DNA from: Diploscapter coronatus
Taxonomy: Eukaryota > Nematoda > Chromadorea > Rhabditida > Rhabditidae
Assembly: GCA_964036155.1 (NCBI GenBank)
Contig: OZ038423.1
Span: 73,051,249 to 73,115,248 of the forward strand
Length of the DNA stretch: 64,000 bases
Direction: 5' to 3'
A model generated the notes under the pieces. That model saw only the letters and a list, made by a program, of their open reading frames with translations. It was not told where the DNA came from and ran no database searches. Numbering within the stretch: position 1 is the stretch's first letter; each line of letters begins with the position of its first letter. This document shows, piece after piece, positions 11,412 to 24,702 of the stretch. The position numbers were made by a program, and so were the translations under genes.

Positions 11412-14400
11412 ATGTTGAGTGTAGCTCATCCTCCGCAGCCCGCGAACGGGCAGCAATTGGTGTCGAGTCGCGAGGAGGACTCGATGAACACGGAGGCCTC
11501 CATGTCTGGCAAGACCATCATCGGACTCATCTATCCGCCACCGGATATCAGGAGTATGCAGTTTTTTGGGAGAAAAGCTAGAAATTAAAAGAGCCAAAAT
11601 TTCCAATAAAAAACGGAAAAAAACTTTTAATCTAAGTAATTTCATTATTTTGATTTTCAGCGATCGTTGACAAAACTGCTAACTTCGTGGCAAGAAACGG
11701 CGCAGATTTCGAGCGGAAAATCCGTGAAAAGGAGTCTGCGAATGCGAGATTCGACTTCTTGAAGCCCGAACACCCTTACCATGCCTATTACAAAAAGAAG
11801 GTTGGTTTTTCTAATATTTTTAATTTTAAAAAATTTCATATATAAAGGTAAAATTGACTAATTTCAATATTCTTAATTTTTCAAATGACTTGCTTGAAGC
11901 TTGTACCTTTCGATAGTGGTATCAATTAAAAATATGCTAACATTGGACACGACTTTTAAGTGAACTCGTTTTGAGGTGCAAGACTTCGAAGAGGGTAAAG
12001 CCGAGCTGCCGAAGACTCAGGCGCCCGAGGCCGTGAAGCAGTTGGTGAAGAAGGCGGACGAAATTCCGACTCGACCCCCTATGCCATTTGAGTTCACTGC
12101 CGATCCATCTACGATCAATGCACAGGATCTGTGAGTTTTTCAGATACCACTTTCTAGAATGCAAGTTTTAAACGGATTTGATCCTGGATCATATATTTCT
12201 CTGGCTGAAGGTACTTTGTTACCAAACGCTATTCCTCCCCCTTTTTCATCTTTTCCCACATTATCTCGTCTTGGGTAACAAAGTACCTCCAGCCTATTTT
12301 TCTCTCCGCTATTCAAATGAAAAGATACGATTTCGTCTGCAGGTTTTTACTCTAAAAATATGTATCTTCAGCGACATCATCAAGCTGACAGCGATGTTCG
12401 TCGCCAGAAATGGTCGCCAATTCCTGACGCAGTTGATGACTCGCGAGGCCAGGAACTCCCAGTTCGACTTCCTCAAACCCGCCCATTCCAACTTCAGCTA
12501 CTTCACCAAACTCGTCGAGCAGTACACCAAGGTATGTGTACTCAGGTTCAAATTTGCTACAAAAATTCTCGAAATTAAAAAAAGCAACAAATGCCTAGCT
12601 TCTCTTTGTTTCGTATACTCGTTCTCTTCGTGTTTCTCCCCCTCCTGCTCAATATGACTTGTAGCGGCTAAAAATAGGAAGAAACGAGAAGCGAGCATTT
12701 GTTAACCTCTCATTTTAGGTGATCATTCCCTCGAACTCAGTTGTGGATGAATTGGCAGTGGATTTGGGCAACACAAAGAAGCTGCTGGACGATGTGGATT
12801 ACAGAGTGAGGTGGGAGAAACACCAGAAACAGCTCAAGGACAAGGAGGAACAGCAACTACAACAGGTGAGGAAAATTGGACATTTAGAGCAAAACTTATG
12901 GTTTCTTTTTTAGTTTTGAATCTATTTTTTGAAAAGGATATGAGGCAAAGAAGAGTGAAAACTACAAATAGTCGGAAAAGAGTTTGACGATGTAGTAGAA
13001 TTTAGAAAGCATTATTTTATTCATCGATGATATTTTATGAAAGGAGTAGTAACAAATCCTTCTCCAAACTCACTCTCATTTATCAAATCGTTTTGAAACG
13101 TAAGCAGAATAGTTTTCGTTTATTTTTCGTATTATAAACGGAAGTATTGATCCGAATGAAGTAGGAGAGTTCCCCAAATATCTAGTTTCGGTGAAACATC
13201 CAAATTATCCATTTTCTCAGGAACGTCTAGCCTACGCTCAAATTGACTGGCACGATTTCGTCGTCGTTCAGACCGTCGATTTTCAGCCAGGAGATACAAG
13301 TATTTTTTGTTTATTTTTTAAAAGTGATCGCAACATCAAAGTTAATGAAATAGTTGTTTTTTTTAAAGATTCTTTGAAACATACCATTTCTTCCTTTAAT
13401 TTTTTTATCTGGGGAAGAGATGATCAGCTAAAAATTTGCGCAAAAATCGAATTTCAATATTTTGAGGCAATCTGCCACCTTTGTGCACTCCCCGAGATGT
13501 TGGAGCGAGAATTCTTCTGGAACAAAGGGCCGAACAGCAGAGGGTCGCCGCAGAGGCAGAGGAAATGGACGTCGGAGATTCCGACAGCGAAGGAGAAGAG
13601 GAGATACAGAATGAGGTATAAAATGATGACTTTTCTAGTTTTTAAGAAATTTCTTTTAAAATATTTAAAAAGTCATTCCTATTTACACTGAATTAACAAA
13701 TCCTCTTCAATAGCATTTTTCAAGAAGTTTTGAAACCTAACAAAATTGACGATTTTTAATTTTCTAGGTGCCTCAAGAGCTCGAAAAGACGACGCCCGCT
13801 CCGCCTCCATTCGTACCGCCTCTCCCTCCCACCAAGCAAGGCAATGTCATCGTCAGAGACTACGATCCTAAAAAGGGTAACAACTTATTATCAAGTTTAT
13901 TTTACAATATATTGAAAGACTTTTTAAAGCGTAATTGTTTTTACTTCATTTAAAATGAAATTTCTTTAAGAAAAAGCCCATAAATTGTAATATTTGTATA
14001 TTTGAGCCGCCCACAAGGCGTCCCGTCCGACGGACAAGTGGATAATCTCCCCGTTGACCGGCGAGAGAATTCCCGCTGAAAAGCTGGAGGAACACATTCG
14101 GTGGGTTTCATCATTGTTAAACAATTTTTGGAAATGGCCCATGCTTCAAGCTGAAGAGTTTTCGTGGAAAATGAATTTCTACGATTAGTCATATCTCTTA
14201 TCTGATTTTTTGCGGATAAGAAATATTTCGGGCACAAGTATACATTATGTGAAATTAAATTTTCTCATAATTTGAAATTTGCAGGTACAACACGATGGAC
14301 TCTCAGTACAAAGAGGATCGAGAAAGATTCCAGGAAGAGAAGAAGAACGAAGAACCCGTTCTGGCGCATGGCGGAGACATCTCCAAACATCTCGGAAAGT

Positions 14401-16431
14401 TCGTGCTTTTTTTATTCTTTTATATTTTATGTTCTAGCAACAGTGAATTAATGGCTAGGTTCAAAATAGTGAGAGCGGAAATTTTTGAAGCACGAAGAAT
14501 CAGAAAATAGCTAAAGCTTACCATGGTATGAAGCTGAAAAATGACGGAAATAGTAGTTTTGAAGTTGAATATTCTCCATAAAATGCGCGCAAAAATACTC
14601 TTCATTATTTTTGAAAAATACTTGCTGAGAAGAGCGGGGCGTATATTCGCGAAGGACATAATGGGAAATACACGATGCAGAGCAGTGATTAATTTCGCGG
14701 GTACCCCTTCCTCTCTCTGCAAACGCCTTTTTCAAAGATAATAAAGTAATTGTAAGTTACTGGTAAATGATATCGTTGAAACTTACCCTTAGCAAGACCA
14801 ATAAAAATTATTCAGATTCGCCGAGCGTCGTTCGGACATTTTCGGTGTGGGTGCGGCAGGCGCCGAGCAGACCATCATCGGTCAGAAACTCGGAGAAGAG
14901 GAGCCGACGCCTAATCTCAGCAAGGTAGACAATTCCTTCGGAAAGTTGAAAATTCTGACAATAACTCAATCCCAGTACTCATTCGAGTTGACGTCCTAAT
15001 GTTCAGCTTTTAAAGCGTACATTATTTCCACATTTTTAATATGTGTACTTTTATGGACACAAACAAAAGGTCGACTATCACGTTTTCTAAAAATCATTAT
15101 TGTGCGATTTTTGAAATATATAGAACATTATTCGTTTTAATTTTAGCAGCCGATTTGGGATGGCACAGAAGAGACGCGCGAGGCTGTGACAAGACTCGCT
15201 CAGCAGCAGGTCACGCTGGGTATGAAATCCAAATGATTAAAATTAGTAGAAAATTTCGATTTTTCCAAATTTAATCGAAATAAACACATTTTAATTTTTC
15301 AGACCAGCAAATCCACGAAATCCATCGCCAGCACGGATTCGTGCCCGATCCGAGCAAAGAACGAGTCGGAGCTCAGTTACCTCAGGTAAAAAAATATTTG
15401 GTTTTCTCTGATCTTTTCCTAACACTTTATATTTTTATAGACATCCCAGATGCAAACTCGTTCACAAGCCCGTCAAGCTGAAACACGACCTCCGCCTCCT
15501 TCGGTGAGTTGAATGACTTGCTTTTACTTTGGTTTGAAACTAGGAGTGCACTTCTGAGAACACTATTTAAATTTTATCTTTTCCTAGAGGTCTTTGAGAC
15601 ATAAGTTGCCATTTTCATTTCTTTTTTGTCAATGCATCACTTTGATATTATTTGATTCTGAAAGCGAGCACTTGTTTAACCAATATCTTTCAACTTTCCT
15701 TATATTGAATTTCGAAACACGCTCTTTACAAAAGTTTGTTTCAAATCACAACGTTCTTAAAACTTGAGAAAAGATAGTGGTCTTTTAGAATCTGGAACCG
15801 CCGTCTAAGCGTCAGAAGACGGAGGACGAATTGGTGCCCGAGTCTGAGTGGGCGCAGAAAGTGAGCGGACAGGTCGACCTGAGAGTGGCTCTGCCGCAGG
15901 CCGATGAAGCGGGCCTCGATGGGTCCATCATCGCTCTCACTACTGACATCACCAGCACGGTAAGGCTTTCTTCCCATCTTTTCGAGGTTTTTTGTTATTT
16001 TGAAAAAATCCTTTTTTAAAGGTTTTGATAATAATAATAATAATGTCGGTTTAGTAATGTTTTTCTTGTTAATTTGAAGCCTATAAGACTTCTTTGAAAC
16101 ATTTTTAAAATCATTTTTCAGATTGCTGATCTGAAGACCAAGCTCCAGGACAAATTCAACCTGCCCATTTCCAAGCAGAAGCTCGTTTTTGATGTAAGTT
16201 TCAGATGATTTAAAAAACAAAAAAAACTTAATAAAACGGAAGAACAAAATTTAGGTAAACAACTAAGAGATACTCTTGTTGTCGAAGATCTTTTTCTTAA
16301 ATTTAAAAAATCGATTTTTTTATTTGCAGGGGTTTTTCCTGAAGGACAACTGCACATGTGCGTACTACAACATGAACAATCACTCGCTGATCAGCCTGCA
16401 GCTGAAGGAGAGAGGAGGCAAGAGAAAGTAA
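11412..16431 (+). CDS. prp-21: Splicing factor 3A subunit 1 (SF3A1/PRP21), U2 snRNP
   Basis: Complete gene of 17 exons coding for about 690 residues. SF3A1 is part of the SF3a complex that joins the U2 snRNP to the branch point during spliceosome assembly. Two SURP modules are visible: the first from about residue 48 (IVDKTANFVARNG, then FDFLKPEHPYHAYY), the second from about residue 150 (IIKLTAMFVARNGRQFL, then FDFLKPAHSNFSYF). After an acidic Pro-rich linker comes the conserved block IVRDYDPKK and ISPLTGERIP, and at the C-terminus a ubiquitin-like domain ending in LKERGGKRK, matching the family's end. The ATG at 11412 lies 7 nt after an acceptor (11404), a typical trans-splice spacing. Introns 3 and 4 contain small hairpin elements. 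A polyadenylation signal follows at 16637. SCO1 begins 334 nt after the stop. Confidence 0.95.
12203..12294. repeat. 92-bp hairpin element in SF3A1 intron 3
   Basis: The arms at 12203-12223 and 12274-12294 are inverted copies (GGCTGAAGGTACTTTGTTAC against its complement, one mismatch) around a pyrimidine-rich loop of 50 nt. The flanks TATTTCTCT and TATTTTTCTCT are near-identical direct repeats and may be a target duplication. This looks like a miniature inverted-repeat element with no coding capacity. Confidence 0.6.
12586..12703. repeat. 118-bp hairpin element in SF3A1 intron 4
   Basis: The arms start AACAAATGCCTAGCTTCTC and end with the complementary GAAGCGAGCATTTGTT, a few mismatches apart, around a C/T-rich loop. 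No clear target duplication. It occupies most of the intron between the second SURP exon and the next one. Confidence 0.5.
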
Positions 16432-16636
16432 ATCGAGAAATTAATTATTCGGTAAGGGGATCTCGTTTTATTTATTATTCCAATTTTATTTTATTTTTCG
16501 TTCACGTTATTCTTTTCAATACAGACCTTCTTGGTTGGATAGAAAAGATTCGGTTGAAATTTCATTATTTTAATTTTTCACGATAACTTTTGTTTCGAGA
16601 GATCGATAAAATCTGTTGTTCTTCTTAACTTTGACA

Positions 16637-16642
16637 AATAAA
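16637..16642 (+). terminator. Polyadenylation signal AATAAA after SF3A1
   Basis: A canonical hexamer 206 nt after the SF3A1 stop and about 115 nt before the presumed trans-splice acceptor of the next gene. This order (poly(A) signal, U-rich tract, acceptor, ATG) is what nematode operons look like. Confidence 0.55.
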
Positions 16643-16765
16643 TTTTGTAGAGATTCGTCTATTTCAATTTTCAATGTGTTCTATGCGTTTCAAGGCGCTT
16701 TGATATTTGATGAATTGGCATTTCATTGATTTGAGCATTTTGTTTTTCTTTCTTTCAGAAAGAAT

Positions 16766-19700
16766 ATGTTACGTCTAATCGTTCGACCTGTGATTCGACC
16801 GAGTTCGATTTTGAGATGCAGTCAAACTCCCAGATGCTATTCGAAGCACCCAGGGTAAGGAATTTGAACTTTGAGAGAAATGGGTATGAAAAAACTGAAT
16901 TTTCTAATTTAATGCATTTTTCGGAAGATTTATTTCATCGCTAATGCTTCTTCCAAATATGAAAACAATATGTTAAGGCTGGAAAATAGTTTTTATTATG
17001 ATATTTCAAACCTAATGACAGTGAAAATATTCAAAACGCAGGCTGAGGAAGAAAAGATTAGCTTTAAAATTTAAAAAAAGTGGTTCCATTTGAAGACTCT
17101 TGTTCAAAATAATAATTCGTATTTTTCCACGCTCAACTCGAATACAGAAACTAAAAATCGCGTGATAATTAGCGGAACTTCAAAAAATTACCATAATCCG
17201 TTTTCAATTTGAGTTTAAAACTTGAAGCTTTTGAAAGGTACAATTGCCATAACATTGACTTCGAAAACTCATTTGAAAGATCAAGCGAATGTTTCTCTTT
17301 ACTTTATTTATTCCTGTACTTTGCTATTCTTGCGAATCAGTAATTCCGAATTCAAGGTCTTCAAATGTTGACCCAAGGTCGGGATTGAGACTAAATAGTT
17401 GTTTCTCAATTTTTTACCAAAATAAAAGTTCTAATCTGATCATTTTCAGTCCAGATGACGATTTGCGTAAGGACATGGAGAAGTTGATGGATTCCCTGAA
17501 GGGTGAGCTAAAGGACCTGAAGTCGATCGACGCGCAAAAACAGACCGATTTCGAGAACAAAAACGAGCCCAAACTCGACAAGGACTTCATGGGATTCTCT
17601 AGACTCAGAGAGGTGACATTTTTCCAGTTTAATAAAAGAGCTGCTTTGAGTTTATTGCACTGAAAGCACAGTGTATTCTAACCATACAAAATAGAAAATT
17701 TAAGATTTTCTGGCTTATTTTTTCAATGTTACTATTAGAAATTCCAAAATACCTGTTTTCAATTTACGATTTCAGAAACAAGCCCATGATCGGAGTGCGA
17801 TTTTCAACTGGAAGGTCACTTCAGTGACTCTCACTGCTATCGGCGTCCTTCTCGCCTTCCTGCTCTATTTGAGGAAAAAGGTTGAAGATTTTGAATTTTA
17901 TACTATAATTGTCAGCAACTGACCAGATCAATCTACTTCTGAGTTTCGTTCATTTACAATTTTTGAAGCATGCATAATTTTCTTCATTTAAAATTTTTTA
18001 TGAGACATTACACAATCTTACTAGTGATTTCCATACAAAAATAATTCATTAAAATCCTAAACTAACTTTCTTGAACGTTTGAAATTTCTATTTTCAGAGA
18101 GAAGAAGAAAAGGAGAATAAGCGACGCCAAATCGCAGGCAAAGCGAGAATCGGCGGTCCTTGGGAATTGGTCAATATGGGGGGTAAAAAATTGGGGAAGA
18201 ATAGATTTGAATAAAAAATGGAGTTTCAGGTAAGCCAGAAGGCTCTCAGGATCTGATAGGCAACTGGCTTCTGATCTACTTCGGATTCACTCACTGCCCC
18301 GACATCTGCCCTGATGAAATTGAGAAAATGATCAAAGTACAGTTTCTTTCCCAAAAAATTATTATAAGACATTTATCTTGTTTTCTTCGCTTTTTCAATT
18401 ATCGGCCAATTTTGAGAAAAAATTGTTAGTAGAGAAGAGGAACTCATAGAATGTTCGACAAACTTTTCCTTCGATTATAAAAATTGTTCTTTCTAAAAAT
18501 TAAAGAGACTAACATCAACAATCAACCAAATTCAGGTAGTAGACCTGATCGAGAGCGACACGTCCTACAGCCACATCCCACTCAAGCCGATCTTCATTTC
18601 CGTGGACCCCGAAAGAGACACCATTGAGCGGGTCAAAAAGTACTGCAGTGAATTCTCGCCTAAACTCAAGGGGTACACCGGAAGCAAGGAACAGGCACGA
18701 CATTTTACCTGTAAAGATAACTATCAGGGCTGCACTGAATGGCAGTTTGAAATTTTGGGAATACGGAGAAAAACAATATTTCGCACAGCTCTCTGATGAC
18801 TATGAATTCTTTCTGTAAATTATCGTGAATCTTGAAGAAGTACACTGAAATTGGCGTTATTGTGGAAAAAAGAATAGATTTTTATGAAGCATAGATAATT
18901 TTTAGTTATTTTTTATGTTTTAGGTGGACAAAGTGACAAAAACGTTCCGTGTCTACTACAGTCAAGGACCACGTGAGAAGAATGCCCCTGATGACTATAT
19001 TGTTGATCATACGGTAATTTTTTTTTCTTCTAAAATTAGCATAAGCTCGATAAATTGTTTTTCAAGAAAAATTTTCAACTATTTTTGGAAAGCTCGAATG
19101 GTTTTTTGGCAATAGCCCTAGCTAATAAGAAAAAAATTTGACTAGAAGCCGCAAACTCTGCCCCCTTGAATTTTGTGCATTATTTCAAAAAATGATCACT
19201 GGAAGCTCAAAAGTAGTAAATAAGTATTCTTCAAAGTGGTTAGGCATAAAGAACATGGTATAATTCGATAAGCCATTCAATGAAACTGGTCTGAGCTAAA
19301 AATCAGCACAAAGTTCGCGTACTCATGGCGATTATATGCAACCTAAAAACGTGTTCATTTTAATAATTGCTTTTGGTAGAATTGTTCGATCAGAAATTAT
19401 TTGTATTTTATTTCTTCACTAATGTTCTAGTTATCATCGAATTGTCCTGTTTGAGGTGGAAGCTACCAAAAATTGGAAACTTGCAAACCGTTTACAATCC
19501 TTAAATATATAATCGTCCAAATGACTAATCTCCAGAATCCCTAATTTTCCTAGATAATCATTTTTCGACGACTTCATGAGTACCCTATTTTTCAGGTAAT
19601 AATGTATCTGATCGATCCCGAGGGCAATTTCCACGATTATTACGGACAGAACAGAAAAGCCGATGAAATCGCCAACATCATCAAACTCAAGGTATTTTTA

Positions 19701-19799
19701 CTTGTCGAAAAATACGATAAAATTTTGTAGATGACAAAATTCATGGTGAACAAGGAAAGGAAATCATCGGTGCTCGGATCGCTGTTTACAAAGGACTGA
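16766..19799 (+). CDS. sco-1: SCO1/SCO2 family mitochondrial copper chaperone
   Basis: Complete gene of nine exons coding for about 320 residues. SCO proteins sit in the mitochondrial inner membrane and deliver copper to the CuA site of cytochrome c oxidase subunit II. The N-terminus ([14 protein letters not shown]) is basic and hydroxylated like a mitochondrial presequence. One membrane segment lies near residues 95-116 ([16 protein letters not shown]). The thioredoxin-like domain follows, with the copper motif CPDIC near residues 171-175 and the third copper ligand His in VDHT near 265; all are intact. [11 protein letters not shown] and [11 protein letters not shown] are other family blocks. 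The ATG at 16766 is 7 nt past an acceptor (16758). The intron after TGSKEQ (18695-18923) begins with GC, not GT; only this junction keeps phase and the family alignment (TGSKEQ-VDKV). TFIIF alpha starts 374 nt downstream. Confidence 0.95.
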
Positions 19800-20173
19800 A
19801 TTTGAGGGAAAGTGAAGAGAAGATCTCAGAAAACAAGTCGGCAATTTTATTTATTTGTCCAAGAACTCGGTATCCAGCGGGTTGATCTGCTCATTTTTAT
19901 TGTTCTATTTGTTCGATTAGGATTTTAAATTGTTATGCTTCGCTATTTCGTTAATTCGTTATTTAGGTAGGCTTTAGAGTTGTTGAAACTAGAAAAAATT
20001 TGATTGTTTTGTTACATCAGAATTATTTATAAAAAGAAAGGAAGCAAAGCCAAAGGAAATATATTTTCTATCGGATATTAATTTGGTCATTAGACCAGGG
20101 CAATTTCAATTGTCTTATCTGGCTTTCATTAAGCTTTTCAAATTTGTATAAATTTTTTTGCAGTTTCTGAAAG

Positions 20174-23100
20174 ATGGCTTCAAACCAGGAAAGTTCTTCC
20201 GTTGCACCTCCTCAAAGTGCTGCCCCTCCGAAGCAGGAATTCGTCGTCAAAGTTCCCAAGTAAGGTATTTCCTAATAATTGAAGACAATGATGAAAAATT
20301 TCCGATGCTTGTATTTTCAAGCGTTTTTTTTTCATATTTATCAGTCAAGAAAAATAATCTAGACGATCAGAATGTTTTCAGAAAGCACGCCCTGAAGAAG
20401 TACTCGATTCTGAAGTTCAACGGAATGGACAACGTGGATCCGAGCAAGTGGACTGCGGAGAGTCGACTGCACATGGAGAGGCAGGACAATAGGGCCGTCG
20501 TCATGAGCAATGTCACTGTCCAGGTCGAAGATTATCCTTTTAGCGCTTTAGAAGTTTACGGCATTGTTTCCTGTTTCCAATACAAACTCAGCCAAAATCA
20601 ACTCTTTTGTGGGAAAAATTATTGGAACTTATATTTTTCGAAGATAAAACAATTTCTTGTTTCAGGACTACGGCGAAGGCTCAGAGTACGGGCGCGCAGC
20701 CCGTGAAGAAGCGAGAAGAAAGAAGTACGGCAGATTGGCGAGGAACTACAACATCGACAATCAACCCTGGAGACTGTCCTTCGTCGATCAAGGTAGGCAA
20801 AATTAGAGTTTTTGTTATTTTAGAAATATTTAAAACCATCTTAACGTCAGACTAGAGGGCGCAAATGCTCAAATGTGAATATGAAAAATTAACACTTTAC
20901 GCAAACGAATTTCTGCAAAGACCTGAAAAATTGATGAAATTTGAAGGGGTAGCTTTGTAGCAAATTTCAAGCTCAACAACAAAAGTTTCTGTTGGCCCGA
21001 TTCTGGAAAATTTACAAAATCTCCCGTTTTTGAGGGTTAAAGGTTGTGAATAGAATAATAACTGCGAAAAATACATATATTACTCATTCATGATAAATTT
21101 ATGCTAATTTATAATTTTCTTTATAATTCAAATTTTGAAGAAAAAATCCTTTTTTTTTCAGATAACCGTGAAAGGAAGATGCGTGGAATCCGTGAAAATC
21201 CCGGCGAAAACGCTGATTACTGGGTGTTCCTGAAGAGCGGAGAGGAGTTCCATGCCTATAAGGTTTTTCCTTCCTTCTTATTATTTTCCAAATTTAAAAT
21301 ATCCTTTTTCAGGTGGATAATTGGCACAAATTTCTCCCGATCGCGCAGCACAAGACTCTTGATATTGATCAGGCTGAAGAACAGTTCCTACAGTAAATTT
21401 GTTCTTATTTTTTTCTTGAAAAATTGGGGCTTATTTTTGCAAGACTAATATTTTTAAGTTTGTCGAAAAATGTCATATTTGTCTTTTCAAAATATATTCC
21501 CTATTCAAATAGAAGGAATTCTTCAAAAGATCAGTTTAAAGGGTGATTTTTTTTATTTTCAGGCGCCACCGCGTGATGAACCAATTCGCCCTGCAGGCGC
21601 AGATAAAAAGCAAGCTGAAAGGCGAATTGGAGGATGGAGACGTTGTCGAGAAGACCAGCAAGTCGTTGGTAAACTAGAATTTCATTATTATTTTCTGTAA
21701 TCTTATCAACTTTTCCAGTGAGATCTTTCCAAATTATCTTCTTTTATTACATGTCTGAAGCATACAAATTCGATTCTTCTGAAAAAAAGATTTTTATTAT
21801 TTTTCTTGCATCACAAGGAGATAAGTGATTGCGATCTTCGCAAACTATTTGAATTTGATTAAACTCCTGAAACATCTGAACCGTTCCTACAGTTCCTTCG
21901 ATTTTGAAAAATCCATCGGCAATTGGGATGAGTTGAACGCTTCAATATTTGCTTTTTTCTAGATATTTTGTGAAGTATATTTCGATAATTTGAAAAAATG
22001 GTTGTTGTTTTAAGAAAATCAAGGATGGTGCGAGTTCTGATGAGGACGAAGGGGGCGGCTCGGACGAAGGCGAGCGAGCAGATGCAACGACTAAAGTGGA
22101 GAAGGACAAGAAGAAGCAAAAGGGCAAGGAGAGGAAGGACAAACGCACCCGAGTCGAGAATGAAGACGATGTCGCTAGTGAGTGGATAGTGGATATGAAG
22201 AAATTTATCATAAGTATCAGTTTTCTATAGCCTGAACGAAGCATCTTTCCGAAGAAAACGTCATTTATCTGGCAACTTTGAAACCTAGACAATTTGCTTT
22301 TTCTCTTAAAAATGTTTTTTTTAGAATACGAATCATCTGATGGAGAAGACGAGGGCCGCGAGTACGACTACATGACTGACAGCGGGTCGGATTCGGAGTA
22401 AGGAAATTTTATGAAACTTCAGGCAACTTGTGTTTGTCGTGAGCTAGAGATAATATGACAAGGGTGAAGGTGAGAAGAAGTAGCGTGAGAAAAGTAGATC
22501 ATGGCATCACGACAAATACGAATTTCCGAAACTTCGAGGAATTTCAAATTTTCAGGCGTGAGATGGAGCCCTCTGAGGAGAAGATCAAGAAAGAGTTGGT
22601 TGGAGTCGATGATGAAGAGGGACTCAAACAGGTAGATTTTTAATTTTGACAAATTCGGCATCTTTTCCATTTTTATTTTTGAAAAAATCTGCTACAGTTT
22701 CAACCTTTCTTATGATCTTTAAAGATTTTTTTCAAATCTAACTTTCTTGAAAATCAAAAATCCCACTTGCAGATGATCGAATCAGACGAAGAGGATGAAG
22801 AGGAGAATGAAGAGAGCGAGACGAAGAAGCTGATCAACAGACAGAGCAAGAAGGTCAAGGAGGAGCTGAATGACATCGACGAGAGAGGTGGGCGGATTCT
22901 TCGAATATTTTTCATGCAATATCTGTGGATTAATTCAAATGAAATTCGCAAATTTATATAATCTATAAGAAACATAACAGAATATTTGCCTGGTAGAGTT
23001 AAAAGCAATTTTCAATTTGCAAATCTGAACTTTGAACTAAAGCCGATGAAGCATCGGATCGATATGATTCCCTGAAACATTTGAAAATCTGAAAAAGATG

Positions 23101-24702
23101 AAAATGAATTTTATGGTATAGTGGAAGTAATGAGCAATGTATATCGCAAGCAGACTTGCAAGAAAACAGCCGCAAAGATTTGTCACCGTCTCTAGCACGT
23201 GCTGAGAAATAGTAACTAAAAACTTGTTGAGATAGCTCGTCAAATAAGGCATAATCAGGCTTGGAAAACTTGCAAGTCATCTCACATCTCACCCTTATCA
23301 AATACGAATGGCATGGTTTTCATTCATCAGTCATCCATTGCATATCTAGATTTTTATAAAACTTTTCAGATTCGTCCGGCTCTGACACTGACGATGACCC
23401 GGATGAGAAGAAGTTCGACCCTGTTCTCTTTCTGGCTGCGGTTTGTTAATTTTGTCACCTATAAATATCCACTTCAAAAAACTTGCATTTGAAAGGATCT
23501 TTCCTAAGACAATTTTTCGCGACTATTTACAATCATCCCTAATATTTGATAAATTGGATTTCTTTAAAGAGAAAGATTCTAGAATACGAATGGTGAAGAC
23601 GTGAAACCTCAACAACCGGGTTCGAGCGGAGCTGGCGCCTCGGCGAGTTCCTCAGGCACGAATCAGGGAGTCAAGAGACCCAACGAGGCAGGGCCTAGCA
23701 ATGGAGGCACAGAGGCCAAGAAGCCAAAGGTCGAAGAGAAGCCTAAGTGAGTCTTTCACTTTTAAATGATTCAGATGTGTTTCAATCATTTGTAAAATTG
23801 AACATGATAAAGACGTAGTCGATACGTGTGGAGTTAAAAATCCATAAATTAAGAAAGGGATAAAATTTGTCTAAAATGAATTGAATACGTTTTATTGTAA
23901 ATGACCGATAACTTGAGACGAAATAAAGGAGGCACCTTTCTTTCTCCACCTCCTTTGAGCCTTGAAATGCGCGCTGATGACGTTTGTTCATTTGACAATT
24001 CTTTATTTTCCTTCGTATTTCTTTGTCCTTTCGTCGAATTTAACGGGATTTTCGCAACGAGCACTTGGAAACTATCTTCCTCCATCGATATTGATAAGCG
24101 TCCCCTTTATCTCGTCTCGTTATCGGCCATTCACAATAAAAAGTTGCTAAACACTTTTCCATTTTTGCATCTAATTTCTTAGCTTCATATTTGATCAGAC
24201 AAACTCTCATCGATATTTTATGTTTTGTCTCCAGATTCGTGGAAGGTCTGAACGAGGAGACGGTCCGGAAGTATCTGCGTCGGAAGCCGCACACCACGAA
24301 GGAGCTGCTCACGAAGATGAGGAACAAGTGCGGGGACATGAGCAAGCCAGACATCGTCTCCAAACTCGCTGCTATTCTCAAGGTTACATTTTGACACTTC
24401 GTGGAAAGAGATAGCAATCAATTTCTTAAAGCTACATATTTACGAAGATTTTGAAACGTATTTTGAGATTTGTCGGAATAGGGTAGTTAAAATCATCTTT
24501 CAGGAATTTTTATCGATGGATTAGAAAAGAAATCGTAAATTTAGGTGGTATTTTGAACAAGAATGGACAGCTTTTATGAAATATATCAGAAGTCTAAAAT
24601 TGGCAAAAATGAACTTTTCAGGCGATCGACCCACACCAATTCAAGCAGAAGCAAGGCAAGAAAGAGGTGCTCTTCTTTTCGCTCACAAATCAGGCCGCAT
24701 GA
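20174..24702 (+). CDS. gtf-2F1: Transcription initiation factor IIF alpha subunit (GTF2F1/RAP74)
   Basis: Complete gene of 14 exons. TFIIF alpha pairs with TFIIF beta, escorts RNA polymerase II into the preinitiation complex and supports elongation. The N-terminal dimerisation domain has family blocks (ALKKYSILKFNG, YIV-like start of the barrel, RLARNYNIDNQPWRL, NPGENADYWVFLKSGEEFHA). The middle is long, acidic and Lys/Glu-rich (DEDEGGGSDEGERAD; IESDEEDEEENEE). The C-terminal winged helix is complete (EGLNEETVRKYLRRKP, TTKELLTKMRNKCG, KLAAILK), and the protein ends in LTNQAA. The ATG at 20174 is 10 nt after a U-rich acceptor (20163), suggesting an internal operon gene. In C. elegans I recall sco-1 (C01F1.2) and this gene (C01F1.1) as neighbours, so the pair may be an ancient linkage. 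Confidence 0.93.

Noticed and set aside
16026..16049. TAA trinucleotide repeat in an SF3A1 intron
   Set aside because: A simple microsatellite of six units, unremarkable.
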